NCBI RefSeq assembly: GCF_003313335.1
Contig: NZ_QMHP01000007.1
Span: forward strand, 1 to 64,000
Source of the DNA: Pedobacter zeaxanthinifaciens
Lineage (GTDB): Bacteria; Bacteroidota; Bacteroidia; Sphingobacteriales; Sphingobacteriaceae
Reading direction: 5' to 3'
DNA length: 64,000 nt
This document shows positions 7,854-16,200 of this stretch, in pieces; the stretch's first letter is position 1; the number at the start of each line of letters is the position of its first letter. A model generated the notes under the pieces. The model saw only the letters and a list, made by a program, of their open reading frames with translations, ran no database searches and had not been told where the DNA came from. The position numbers were made by a program, and so were the translations under genes.

Positions 7854-8687
7854 TTGGATATTAAAGAGTACATAGCATCAGGCATTATCGAAGCCTACGT
7901 AATGGGACTAGCCTCTGAGGAAGAAGTTCGCATTTTGGAATGCGTACAAAAAAATAATCCAGAGGTTAGGCAAGCTATTTTGGAGGCTCAAAGTACTCTG
8001 GAAGACTTTGCCTCTCAACAAGCTATTGCCCCACCTGCCGAATTAAAATCGACCATTTGGGCCAAAATTTCTGAGGAAAGTGCTGAAAAACCAAAATCTG
8101 TAACTGTGCCTCAACAAATACACGAGGAAGAAGAAGTTACCAGCATTCCGCTGTACCCACCACAAAATACCGTAAGCCCAAATAAAACGTTCAATTGGTT
8201 TGCGGTAGCGGCAAGTATTTTATTAGTGGCCAGTGTAGCATTTAATTTTTATCTAAGCAATAATCAAAAGGCCACTCAGGAAAAGTTAGCCTCTTTAATT
8301 ACCGAGCAAAAAAATAACACCATCGCTTATCAAAACTTAAAAAGCAGATGGGACATGGCTAATGACCCAACCGTGAAAACAGTGCCATTGTTAGGTGTTG
8401 AAAAACATCCCGACATGAAAGCAATGGTATACATGGAAGAAAAATCAAAACAAGTGTATTTGACCTTGGAAAACATGCCAGTTGCACCAGAAAATCAACA
8501 ATACCAGTTATGGGCCATTGTAGATGGCAAACCGGTAAGCTTAGGTGTATACGACCAACAAGCCAAAGAGGAAATGCAAAAAATGGCCGTAATCAACGCT
8601 GCCCAAGCTTTTGCCATTACGCTTGAAAAACGCGGCGGCAGCCCCACTCCTACCATGGAAAACATGTATGTGATGGGTAAAATCTAA
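7854..8687 (+). CDS. Membrane-bound anti-sigma factor, RskA-like
   Basis: 277 residues, starting at a TTG preceded by ACAGG. The N-terminal part (1-75) is helical, as in anti-sigma domains (EAYVMGLASEEEVRILE). One transmembrane helix lies at about 114-134 (FAVAASILLVASVAFNFYL). The periplasmic part matches the anti-sigma-K RskA C-terminal domain, with YQLWAIVDGKPVSLGVYD and FAITLEKRGGSPTPT. It should hold the upstream ECF sigma factor at the membrane and release it on envelope or redox stress. No HCxxC zinc motif is seen in the N-terminal part, unlike ZAS-type anti-sigmas. Confidence 0.9.
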   Translation: MDIKEYIASGIIEAYVMGLASEEEVRILECVQKNNPEVRQAILEAQSTLEDFASQQAIAPPAELKSTIWAKISEESAEKPKSVTVPQQIHEEEEVTSIPLYPPQNTVSPNKTFNWFAVAASILLVASVAFNFYLSNNQKATQEKLASLITEQKNNTIAYQNLKSRWDMANDPTVKTVPLLGVEKHPDMKAMVYMEEKSKQVYLTLENMPVAPENQQYQLWAIVDGKPVSLGVYDQQAKEEMQKMAVINAAQAFAITLEKRGGSPTPTMENMYVMGKI

Positions 8688-8705
8688 TTAATTCATTTGA
8701 ATCTT

Positions 8706-9752
8706 TTATTGGCAATTGCCTAAGCGTGGATTATCTAAAGAAGCGCATTTAAAAAGGTACTTGCTTTGCGAATAAGCTGGCGATGGATTATCAGTAACCA
8801 CTAAAGACGGTAATGCAACACCTTTATAGCTAGGCATAGTTGTTTGCGCTGCCGACCCATTGCCCAAGCAAACATCTTTTGCAGCAGCATTTCCATTAAA
8901 ACTGTAGTCAATCATTGCGTCCAACAATCGGTATACGGCATAATAATCGTAGGCATCTATCCCAGTTCTAGTACTCGGCAAAACATGATCGGCTACATAG
9001 TTATAACCACTAATGGATGCTGATTTTACCAAAACAAAATCCTTTTCCGCGTTGGCAATATTGCAATTTTTAAAGATATCGATAGCCATGCGATGATCGT
9101 TGGTATCATCATCATCATACACTTGCGTAATCAGCTTTGTATTAGCAGGAAAACTCTTCAACTGCGTGTCACTTAACCAATAGCTGTACCATTGCGCCAT
9201 CGCAAAAATAAACCTTCCATTTTGTCCCCAGCCTTCTTCATTAAAGGCTTTTGAAGCTAGGCCAAAGGAAGCGCCACCACCAAAAGAGTGTCCAACAAAG
9301 CCTACTTTTTTGGTATCGATAAGCTGTGGATAATCTGTTACTGCTTTTTTGAAACTTTGCCACAATGTATTGTACCTCGAATCAATATCTACCCCGGTAG
9401 TTGGATATGGGGCAAAAACAACTACGTAACCTTTTTTTGCAATGAATTGATATAGGCCTAGGTTATAATTCACGTCTTCACCACCATAAGGATGTGAGTA
9501 AAATAGCACAGGTCGTGGCCCTGTAGCTTCCTTTGGGTAAAAAATAGTAACCTGTTTCCCCGTATAAGTTGGGCTAGCAAAACTTACGCTGGCAACGGTA
9601 TAGGTGCCATCTGCACCGTATCCACTTTGTGGCCTAGAAATTGGGCCTAGTAAATCATCGTCAGTTTCTACTGGAACAGTATCGGTGCTGTGTTTGGAGC
9701 AAGATAAAAATGCAGCTAAAAAAACGAAAGCAAAAAGGTAGGCTTTTCTCAT
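8706..9752 (-). CDS. Alpha/beta-hydrolase lipoprotein, chlorophyllase/PET-hydrolase-like
   Basis: 348 residues. A signal peptide ends in FLSC (cysteine 18, lipoprotein). The alpha/beta-hydrolase core has the oxyanion-region FYSHPYGGEDV (84-94) and the nucleophile elbow GHSFGGG (154-160, Ser156). An acidic residue (DDDDTNDHR) and a histidine (ADHVLPS) further on could complete the triad. The C-terminus carries a cysteine pair (KCASLDNPRLGNCQ) like the disulfide that closes cutinase-like enzymes. A surface esterase or lipase is likely; the substrate is unknown. It converges with the anti-sigma gene with only 18 bp between stops. Confidence 0.85.
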   Translation of the reverse strand: MRKAYLFAFVFLAAFLSCSKHSTDTVPVETDDDLLGPISRPQSGYGADGTYTVASVSFASPTYTGKQVTIFYPKEATGPRPVLFYSHPYGGEDVNYNLGLYQFIAKKGYVVVFAPYPTTGVDIDSRYNTLWQSFKKAVTDYPQLIDTKKVGFVGHSFGGGASFGLASKAFNEEGWGQNGRFIFAMAQWYSYWLSDTQLKSFPANTKLITQVYDDDDTNDHRMAIDIFKNCNIANAEKDFVLVKSASISGYNYVADHVLPSTRTGIDAYDYYAVYRLLDAMIDYSFNGNAAAKDVCLGNGSAAQTTMPSYKGVALPSLVVTDNPSPAYSQSKYLFKCASLDNPRLGNCQ

Positions 9753-9874
9753 AAAAACATCATTTAAACTATCACTTGGAGTAAAAAAAATCCCCTTAGG
9801 TTTAATTCAAATAAAGATTTATCGATTAGCTTAACGATGCAAAAAGAAATTACCTAAAAGTGAGCTCACTTTAA

Positions 9875-10741
9875 CTAGAAAGATGTCCTCTTCGCAAAAG
9901 CCCATTCCAAAAACTTAGGAAATGCTTTGCCCCAAGTGGGCACATCGTGTTTACCGCCCACCATTTCGTAATAAAAAATATCATCTGGCCGCTGGAAACC
10001 CTTTTTTACTAGCTCTTTAATTACATCAACGGTGTCATCTATGGAGTCGATAATAAAATTTTGATTTCTATCCGCTTTTTCGTCTTCAGTGCCAGTCATT
10101 AACCAAAATTTTAGGTTAGGCTTTTCTTTGGAATCCGCTATCATTTGATGTAAAATTCGATCACTATCGGTGTAGCCTTCACTTAAATCTTTTGTACGCC
10201 ACCAAAAAGAACCCGAAAAAACGCCCACCACATCGAAGATATCACTATGGTTCCAAGCCACATCAAAAGCCGTTAAACCACCTAATGAAAATCCAGCGAA
10301 GGCCTTTTTACCATTGATGGGCTTACCTATTTCTTGGTGTAAAAAAGGCAGTAGCTCATTCAGTACAAACTCGGTATATAATTGCGCCTTGCTTCCCCTC
10401 TTTTTAAAATCAGGCTTATTTGCCACGCCATATTCCTGCAAGCGTTCTTCTCCAGCCTTAATTCCAACGGTAACCACAGGTTCTATCAGCCACTTGGCAT
10501 AAAGAGATTTTAAGCTTTCCTCTAGCTGCATCTGCGCTAAATCCTGGCCATCGTTCACTAAAAGTAGGTGCAGCACCTCATTACCCAGTAAATTTTCTGG
10601 CATATACACTTCTATGTCAACAGTACGTTGCAGCGATTTCGATTTGAGTTGGTAGGCAGTTTTAATAACGACAAGTTTAAATTTACAGAAAGGCGAAGCT
10701 GTAGCGCTCCAATCCTCCCAATTAAAATGCAAAGTTACCAA
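9875..10741 (-). CDS. Alpha/beta-hydrolase, enterochelin esterase-like
   Basis: 288 residues from a TTG at 10741; the true start is uncertain and may lie closer to the YQLKSKSLQRTVDIEVYMP segment (from about residue 30), where family members begin. Visible are LLVNDGQD, the nucleophile elbow GFSLGG (150-155, Ser152), an FSGSFWW segment typical of Fes/IroE-like esterases, and a late histidine (GGKHDVPTW). It is predicted cytoplasmic. The gene is divergent from the amidoligase cluster and could be co-regulated with its first gene, another esterase-fold protein. Confidence 0.85.
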   Translation of the reverse strand: MVTLHFNWEDWSATASPFCKFKLVVIKTAYQLKSKSLQRTVDIEVYMPENLLGNEVLHLLLVNDGQDLAQMQLEESLKSLYAKWLIEPVVTVGIKAGEERLQEYGVANKPDFKKRGSKAQLYTEFVLNELLPFLHQEIGKPINGKKAFAGFSLGGLTAFDVAWNHSDIFDVVGVFSGSFWWRTKDLSEGYTDSDRILHQMIADSKEKPNLKFWLMTGTEDEKADRNQNFIIDSIDDTVDVIKELVKKGFQRPDDIFYYEMVGGKHDVPTWGKAFPKFLEWAFAKRTSF

Positions 10742-10852
10742 TAACTCAAAAAACAGGCAACCCGATAATTGAATTTGTGTTTTGAAATATTTGTAAGATT
10801 TTTTGTGCGTTGAAAATGATTTACTTATCTTGATAAAACAAATCCATTGCCC

Positions 10853-11557
10853 ATGAGAGAAGAATTACAAAAATGGTATAGCCCTAGTCTCAATAAAGAC
10901 ATGGAGACTTTGGTTTTTGGCGATGCCGGACAACCAGTTATTTTGTTTCCAACCAGTATGGGCCGCTATTACGAGAATAAGGATTTCAAACTGATTGATG
11001 CCGTAGCGAACTTTATTAATGAAGGAAAAATCAAAGTTTACTGCCCTGATAGTGTAGATGCTTTGAGTTGGTACAATAAAAACATACACCCGGCAGATAG
11101 GGTAAAAAATCACATTTGGTACGATAAATATGTGTTGGAAGAGCTGCTTCCACTGGCAAAAAACCAAACCGGACATGCCAAAGTAATTACCGCCGGATGC
11201 AGTTTTGGTGGTTACCACGCCGCTAACTTTGGCTTTAGACATCCTTGGGCGGTAAGCCATATTTTTAGCATGAGCGGCGCTTTTGACATTACAGGACAGC
11301 TTGATGGTTTTTATAACGATGATGTTTATTTCAATAATCCGGTTGATTTTTTGCCAAATAACATCAACCCTGAACTTTGGGACTTGAAAATTGTTCTAGG
11401 AACCAGCGACCGTGATATTTGCCGACAGGACAATGAAAGATTATCAGGGATTTTGCACCAAAAAGGCATTAACCACTGGCTGGATATCCGACAAAACGCC
11501 GACCATGATTGGCCAATTTGGAGAGACATGTTCCCGGAATATATTTATCAATTATAA
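10853..11557 (+). CDS. Putative esterase (COG4947-like), amidoligase cluster
   Basis: 234 residues from the ATG at 10853. An alpha/beta-hydrolase fold with the nucleophile elbow GCSFGG (115-120, Ser117) and the terminal QNADHDWPIW carrying the probable catalytic histidine. The early LFPTSMGRYYEN segment is characteristic of this small-esterase group. It is the first gene of a + strand cluster with two ATP-grasp-type proteins, a GCS2-type ligase and a glutamine amidotransferase. It might hydrolyse or transfer the acyl or peptide product (inference). Confidence 0.85.
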   Translation: MREELQKWYSPSLNKDMETLVFGDAGQPVILFPTSMGRYYENKDFKLIDAVANFINEGKIKVYCPDSVDALSWYNKNIHPADRVKNHIWYDKYVLEELLPLAKNQTGHAKVITAGCSFGGYHAANFGFRHPWAVSHIFSMSGAFDITGQLDGFYNDDVYFNNPVDFLPNNINPELWDLKIVLGTSDRDICRQDNERLSGILHQKGINHWLDIRQNADHDWPIWRDMFPEYIYQL

Positions 11558-11641
11558 GGTAGTCAGGTATTAGGATTTAGGTATCAGTCAGCATTTAACC
11601 ACTTCAACTTTTAAACAACAATTAAAAAACATATAGTACCG

Positions 11642-12685
11642 ATGAAGAAAATAGGAATTTTATTTGGCCAAGAGCGTTCATTTCCTCAAGCTTTTGTAGA
11701 TCGAGTAAATCAAAAAGCAGTTGCTGGAATTACAGCCGAATTTGTAAAAATTGATAAAGTTTTCCAAGCTGAACAACCTGAATATGCCGTAATTATAGAT
11801 CGAATTTCTCAAGATGTTCCGTTTTACAGAGCCTATTTAAAAAATGCAGCTATGGGCGGTACTGCCGTAATTAATAATCCGTTTTGGTGGAGTGCCGATG
11901 AAAAGTTTTTTAACAACGCTTTGGCGGAAAACATTGGTGTTCCCGTACCTAAAACAGCTTTAATTCCGTCGAGAGAGCACCCAGATGACACCAACGAAAA
12001 CTCCTTCACCAATTTGGTAATGCCTTTTGATTGGGACGCAATTTTCGAATACACCGGTTTCCCTGCCTACATGAAACCTTTTGATGGCGGCGGCTGGAAA
12101 GAAGTTTACAAGCTGCGCAGTAAAGAGGAGTTTTTCGAAAAACACAGCGAAACCAAGCAAACGGTGATGATGCTGCAGGAAGAAATCATTTTCGATGAGT
12201 ACTTTAGATGTTACTGTATTGGCGGAAAGCATGTGCGCATTATGCAGTACGAACCACGCAACCCGCATCATTTGCGTTATGTAGTTGATGGACCAAAACC
12301 TAGCGAAAAGCTGCTAAAAACCATCGAAGATTATACCTTGAAACTGAACCAATATTTAGGCTATGATTTTAATACGGTAGAATTTGCAGTGCGCAATGGC
12401 GTACCAATAGCCATTGATTTTTGCAACCCAGCACCAGATGCAAGCCTGGAAAGCGTAGGCGCCGAAAACTTCGAGTGGGTGGTAGAAACCGCAGCAAATT
12501 ATGCGATAGAAAAAGCCTTAGCGCAAGAATTTGGCAAAAACAACCTTACTTGGGGCAACTATGTAAAAAGTAGTGCCACCGGAACTCCATTAACAGGCAA
12601 AGCGCCTAAAACCGCAGCAAAAGCTAAACCAGCGGCAAAACCAAAGGCGGTAGCTAAAACAACAACCAAAAAATCAACCAAATAA
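11642..12685 (+). CDS. ATP-grasp (RimK-like) ligase with lysine/alanine-rich tail
   Basis: 347 residues. An N-terminal pre-ATP-grasp part (KIGILFGQERSFP) is followed by the ATP-grasp core: AYMKPFDGGGWKEV with the nucleotide-binding lysine and glycine-rich loop, VMMLQEEI, and AVEFAVRNG/AIDFCNP near the magnesium site. Such enzymes join a carboxylate to an amine through an acyl-phosphate. The last ~35 residues are a low-complexity K/A/P tail (PKTAAKAKPAAKPKAVAK), which could bind nucleic acid or anionic polymers or be a flexible tether. Next gene starts 17 bp downstream. Confidence 0.88.
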   Translation: MKKIGILFGQERSFPQAFVDRVNQKAVAGITAEFVKIDKVFQAEQPEYAVIIDRISQDVPFYRAYLKNAAMGGTAVINNPFWWSADEKFFNNALAENIGVPVPKTALIPSREHPDDTNENSFTNLVMPFDWDAIFEYTGFPAYMKPFDGGGWKEVYKLRSKEEFFEKHSETKQTVMMLQEEIIFDEYFRCYCIGGKHVRIMQYEPRNPHHLRYVVDGPKPSEKLLKTIEDYTLKLNQYLGYDFNTVEFAVRNGVPIAIDFCNPAPDASLESVGAENFEWVVETAANYAIEKALAQEFGKNNLTWGNYVKSSATGTPLTGKAPKTAAKAKPAAKPKAVAKTTTKKSTK

Positions 12686-12702
12686 AACCAATTTAACTAT
12701 CT

Positions 12703-13803
12703 ATGAATGAGTTTACCTTAGGGATAGAAGAAGAGTACATGATTGTTGATCCCGTAACAAGGGAACTAACATCACACGACCAAAAAATTGTAGAGGCTGC
12801 TCAAAAAATCCATAAAGATCAAGTAAAGGCAGAAATGCACCAAGCGGTAGTAGAAGTGGGAACTGGAATATGCAGAAACACTACCGAAGCGAGGCAAGAA
12901 ATTTCTCAATTACGTTACACTGTGGCGCAACTTGCCGGAGAACAGGGACTCCGCATTGGTGCAGCTGGCACTCACCCCTTTTCGCACTGGGAAAAACAGC
13001 TCATTACCGAGCATCCGAGGTATAATGAAATTGTAAACGAGCTACAGGAAGCAGCCCGCTCCAACCTTATTTTTGGGCTACATGTACACGTGGGGTTTCA
13101 ATCAAGGGAACTGGCCATACATATTGCCAATCAGGTGCGCTATTTTTTGCCCCATGTATTTGCTTTATCTACCAACTCCCCTTTTTGGGAAGGTAGAAAT
13201 ACCGGTTATAAATCGTTCCGCACCAAAGTGTTCGATAAATTTCCGCGTACCGGAATTCCTGATATTTTCAATAGCATTGAGGATTACGACAACTATGTAA
13301 AACTCCTTATCAAAACCAACTGTATTGATAACGCTAAAAAGATATGGTGGGATATCAGGGTGCATCCGTTTTTTGAAACGATTGAGTTCAGGGTGTGCGA
13401 TTGCCCGATGTTGATTGACGAAACAATGGCTTTTACGGCCTTATTTCAGGCGTTATGCGCCAAGCTTTACAAATTGCGCTTGCAAAATTTAAACTTCATT
13501 TCCTACAGCAGGGCACTCATTAACGAGAACAAGTGGAGGGCGGCCCGCTACGGAATTGACGGAAATTTGATAGACTTTGGTAAAGAAATGGAAGTAAATT
13601 GCCGAAATTTGGTGCTCGAATTATTAGACTTTGTTGATGATGTAGTAGATGAGTTAGGTAGCCGCGAGGACATTAACTATGTACACCAAATTTTAGCGAA
13701 TGGTACCGGAGCTGATAGGCAGTTGGCTGTTTATGAGCAAACCAAAAGCTATGAATCTGTGGTGGATTATATCACAACGCAAACCTTAATTGGTGCAAAA
13801 TAA
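12703..13803 (+). CDS. Carboxylate-amine ligase, GCS2/YbdK type
   Basis: 366 residues, normal for the YbdK branch of the glutamate-cysteine ligase type 2 family. The N-terminus FTLGIEEEYMIVDP is the family signature; AEMHQAVVEVGTGIC, FGLHVHVGF and WWDIRVHPFFETIEFRVCD supply the conserved metal- and ATP-binding residues. The family forms amide bonds between a glutamate-like carboxylate and an amine at the expense of ATP. No glutathione synthetase is seen, and the position among ATP-grasp and amidotransferase genes points to a special metabolite or peptide modification. The next start codon follows the stop by 1 bp. Confidence 0.93.
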   Translation: MNEFTLGIEEEYMIVDPVTRELTSHDQKIVEAAQKIHKDQVKAEMHQAVVEVGTGICRNTTEARQEISQLRYTVAQLAGEQGLRIGAAGTHPFSHWEKQLITEHPRYNEIVNELQEAARSNLIFGLHVHVGFQSRELAIHIANQVRYFLPHVFALSTNSPFWEGRNTGYKSFRTKVFDKFPRTGIPDIFNSIEDYDNYVKLLIKTNCIDNAKKIWWDIRVHPFFETIEFRVCDCPMLIDETMAFTALFQALCAKLYKLRLQNLNFISYSRALINENKWRAARYGIDGNLIDFGKEMEVNCRNLVLELLDFVDDVVDELGSREDINYVHQILANGTGADRQLAVYEQTKSYESVVDYITTQTLIGAK

Positions 13804-13804
13804 A

Positions 13805-14632
13805 ATGAGCGATTTAAATAGCATAAAGATAGCCGTTATAGACATGAATAACGGGTTCCCCAACCAGGGAATGAGGGGTATACACGAAATTTTACATCGA
13901 TATAAAACCTATCATCAGTTTGATTTAGTAGTAGATGTATTTGACATTAGACAAAAAAACGAAGTACCAGATTTAAGCTACAATATCTATATCTCTAGCG
14001 GTGGTCCCGGCAATCCTTATGATGGAGAGGGGCAGCAATGGGAATCGGATTTTTTCGATTTACTGGATAGGATAGATGATTTCAATTTGATCCATAATGA
14101 AAAGAAACACGTTTTCTTAATTTGCCATTCATTCCAGTTGGCCTGCAGGAAATATGGTTTGGGAGAAGTAATCCAACGCAAATCAAATGCATTTGGCATT
14201 TTCCCAATTACGATGACAGCTGAAGGAGCAGAAGAACGGGTTTTTAACGGATTACCCAATCCATTTTTTTCGGTAGACAGTAGAGATTGGCAAGTGGTTC
14301 AACCAAATCAGGTTGTTTTTGAAAAGATGGGCGCAAAATTATTGGCCATAGAAAAGGAAAGACCCCATGTGGACTTAGAACGCTGCATGATGGCCATCCG
14401 TTTCTCACCTTACATGATTGGCACGCAATTCCATCCCGAAGCAGATCCCGTTGGCATGAAAATGTACTTGGAACTACAGGAAAAAATGGACCTGATTATC
14501 AAAAATCATGGTAAAGAAAAATATGATGACATGATTGGCAGTTTAGAAAACCCTGATAGAATTATGCTTACCCAAAGTGTTATTTTACCTAATTTTTTGG
14601 ATGAAGCCATCAACACCTTACAAGCGGTTTAG
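13805..14632 (+). CDS. Class-I glutamine amidotransferase-like protein
   Basis: 275 residues from the ATG at 13805. The triad of class-I amidotransferases is present: Cys107 in FLICHSFQLAC, and His210 and Glu212 in GTQFHPEAD. SSGGPGNPYD matches the oxyanion-strand region. No synthetase domain is fused, so the ammonia must be delivered to a partner, probably one of the ligases encoded beside it. It abuts the GCS2 gene, which argues strongly for coupling between them. Confidence 0.9.
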   Translation: MSDLNSIKIAVIDMNNGFPNQGMRGIHEILHRYKTYHQFDLVVDVFDIRQKNEVPDLSYNIYISSGGPGNPYDGEGQQWESDFFDLLDRIDDFNLIHNEKKHVFLICHSFQLACRKYGLGEVIQRKSNAFGIFPITMTAEGAEERVFNGLPNPFFSVDSRDWQVVQPNQVVFEKMGAKLLAIEKERPHVDLERCMMAIRFSPYMIGTQFHPEADPVGMKMYLELQEKMDLIIKNHGKEKYDDMIGSLENPDRIMLTQSVILPNFLDEAINTLQAV

Positions 14633-14642
14633 GCAGTACAAC

Positions 14643-14736
14643 CATCATTGCAAGGTACAGCCTGCTCCGATAATTCGGAGAAGCAGTCTTAAAGCATTTC
14701 GGTGTTGATGAGATTGCTTCGTACCTCGCAATGACG
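14643..14736. repeat. REP-like palindromic repeat
   Basis: A 3' arm GATTGCTTCGTACCTCGCAA continuing TGACG (14712-14736) and a degenerate 5' arm beginning CATCATTGCAAGGTAC (14643). An inner hairpin CTCCGATAATTCGGAG lies between them. The same family occurs at 35405-35483 as a near-perfect palindrome. It interrupts the amidoligase cluster before its last gene. Confidence 0.8.
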
Positions 14737-14756
14737 AAACCAACAACGCAATTACC

Positions 14757-15950
14757 ATGACAACAAGCCACAGAAAAACATTCAACGGTAACTTTAGCGA
14801 AGAAAAGTATCAAAATTTCTTAAGTCAGCTGGATGAAGGCTATCCCAAAATCACTTTTCGGGTAGCCGAGTCTCCATTGTTTATTCCTGACGATTTAAAG
14901 CAGAAATTAATCAGGGCTGGGGAAGAAATCATCCGCACAATTAAGCAGCCGAACTTCAAAAGTCTTACGCAAAAATCAATCCCAGGCAACTGGGAAGTTC
15001 CCAATGAAAATGACCACCCACATTTTTTAACCTTTGATTTTGGACTGTGCAAAAATGCTAACGGCGAAATTGTGCCTATGCTAATTGAGTTGCAAGGTTT
15101 TCCTTCGTTGTATGGTTTTCAATCACATTTGGCCAATACTTACAAAAAAGCCTACCAGCTTGACCCCAATCTTACACCCTACTTCAACGGATTAACCGAC
15201 CAAAGTTATTTCGACTTGCTCAAAAAAGTAATTGTTGGGCCTCATGATCCAAAAGAAGTGGTATTGATGGACGTAGATGCCCCAAATCAGAAAACTGCAA
15301 TCGATTTTTTCGTTACGGCAAGTAAAATCGGCATCAAAATACTTTCTATTGAAGATATCACGCAAGAAGGCAAAAAGCTTTACTATGTTGATGGTGACGA
15401 AAAAACGCAGATTAAGCGCATTTACAATCGTTTAATTTTCGACGAAGTGGCTAGTGACACCAGCATTTTCAATAAAGGCTTTGATCCCCGGGCAGCATTA
15501 GACGTGGAATGGATTACACATCCTAATTGGTTTTATCGTATCAGCAAGTACACTATGCCTTTTTTAAATGGCGAATTTGTTCCCGAAACCAAGTTTTTAA
15601 ATGAAGTAGATACTATTCCAACAGATTTAGAAAACTATGTGCTTAAACCCCTATTTTCATTTGCTGGTATGGGTGTAATTATTGATGTTCAACCTGAAGA
15701 TATTGCTAAGATAACTGATCCAGAAAATTGGGTGTTACAGAGAAAGGTAAGTTACGAACCAGTGGTGCAATCACCAAGCGGAGGGGTTAAAGCAGAAATA
15801 CGCTTAATGTACTTGTGGCCTGATGGCGAAGAGCCGCAGCTTTGTATTAATTTGGCACGTTTAAGTCGCGGAAAAATGATTGGCGTACGCTACAACGCAG
15901 ATTTTGACTGGGTTGGCGGTACTGTTGGTTTAATGGATGACACGCCATAA
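14757..15950 (+). CDS. ATP-grasp-like protein of the amidoligase cluster
   Basis: 397 residues. No canonical domain is obvious at the N-terminus, but the C-terminal half has ATP-grasp-like features: FNRLIFDE-type segment (RIYNRLIFDEV), YVLKPLFSFAGMGVIIDV with the lysine and glycine-rich loop, NWVLQRKV, and AEIRLMYLW near the end. The pattern resembles glutathionylspermidine-synthase-like and circularly related ATP-grasp proteins. It follows the amidotransferase after 124 bp containing a REP-like repeat, so it may be in the same transcription unit. Reaction and substrate are unknown. Confidence 0.7.
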   Translation: MTTSHRKTFNGNFSEEKYQNFLSQLDEGYPKITFRVAESPLFIPDDLKQKLIRAGEEIIRTIKQPNFKSLTQKSIPGNWEVPNENDHPHFLTFDFGLCKNANGEIVPMLIELQGFPSLYGFQSHLANTYKKAYQLDPNLTPYFNGLTDQSYFDLLKKVIVGPHDPKEVVLMDVDAPNQKTAIDFFVTASKIGIKILSIEDITQEGKKLYYVDGDEKTQIKRIYNRLIFDEVASDTSIFNKGFDPRAALDVEWITHPNWFYRISKYTMPFLNGEFVPETKFLNEVDTIPTDLENYVLKPLFSFAGMGVIIDVQPEDIAKITDPENWVLQRKVSYEPVVQSPSGGVKAEIRLMYLWPDGEEPQLCINLARLSRGKMIGVRYNADFDWVGGTVGLMDDTP

Positions 15951-16020
15951 GTGGTTACTAAATGCAGCCGCTTTTTACAATCTTCCAACAATTTAGCATC
16001 CAGCAATTACACAATTAAGC

Positions 16021-16028
16021 TATATTTG
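16021..16028 (+). promoter_or_regulatory. -7 promoter element (TATATTTG)
   Basis: TATATTTG matches the Bacteroidetes TAnnTTTG element and lies 6 bp before the ATG of the small FeoB-associated gene. No clear TTTG partner lies 18-21 bp upstream, and the transcript would be nearly leaderless. Confidence 0.4.
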
Positions 16029-16033
16029 TAAAC

Positions 16034-16195
16034 ATGGATATTCAGTTCATATTGATGATAGCGATTTTTGTACTGGCCGTAGCCTATATTGGCAGGTTGG
16101 TATATCGTAGCGTTAGTCCAAAAAGCAACTCTTGTAGCACTGGCTGTGGTAAATGTGCAGCAAACTTTGATCAAATTCCTGATTTAAAAAAATAG
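16034..16195 (+). CDS. FeoB-associated cysteine-rich membrane protein
   Basis: 53 residues, too short for most gene callers. One transmembrane helix (about 5-24, FILMIAIFVLAVAYIGRLVY) is followed by a cysteine cluster CSTGCGKC (34-41) and an acidic end. This is the layout of the FeoB-associated Cys-rich family, which accompanies ferrous-iron transporters. No feoB is in the window. It directly precedes a Crp-family gene (5-bp gap), which may be co-transcribed. Confidence 0.85.
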   Translation: MDIQFILMIAIFVLAVAYIGRLVYRSVSPKSNSCSTGCGKCAANFDQIPDLKK

Positions 16196-16200
16196 TTGCT

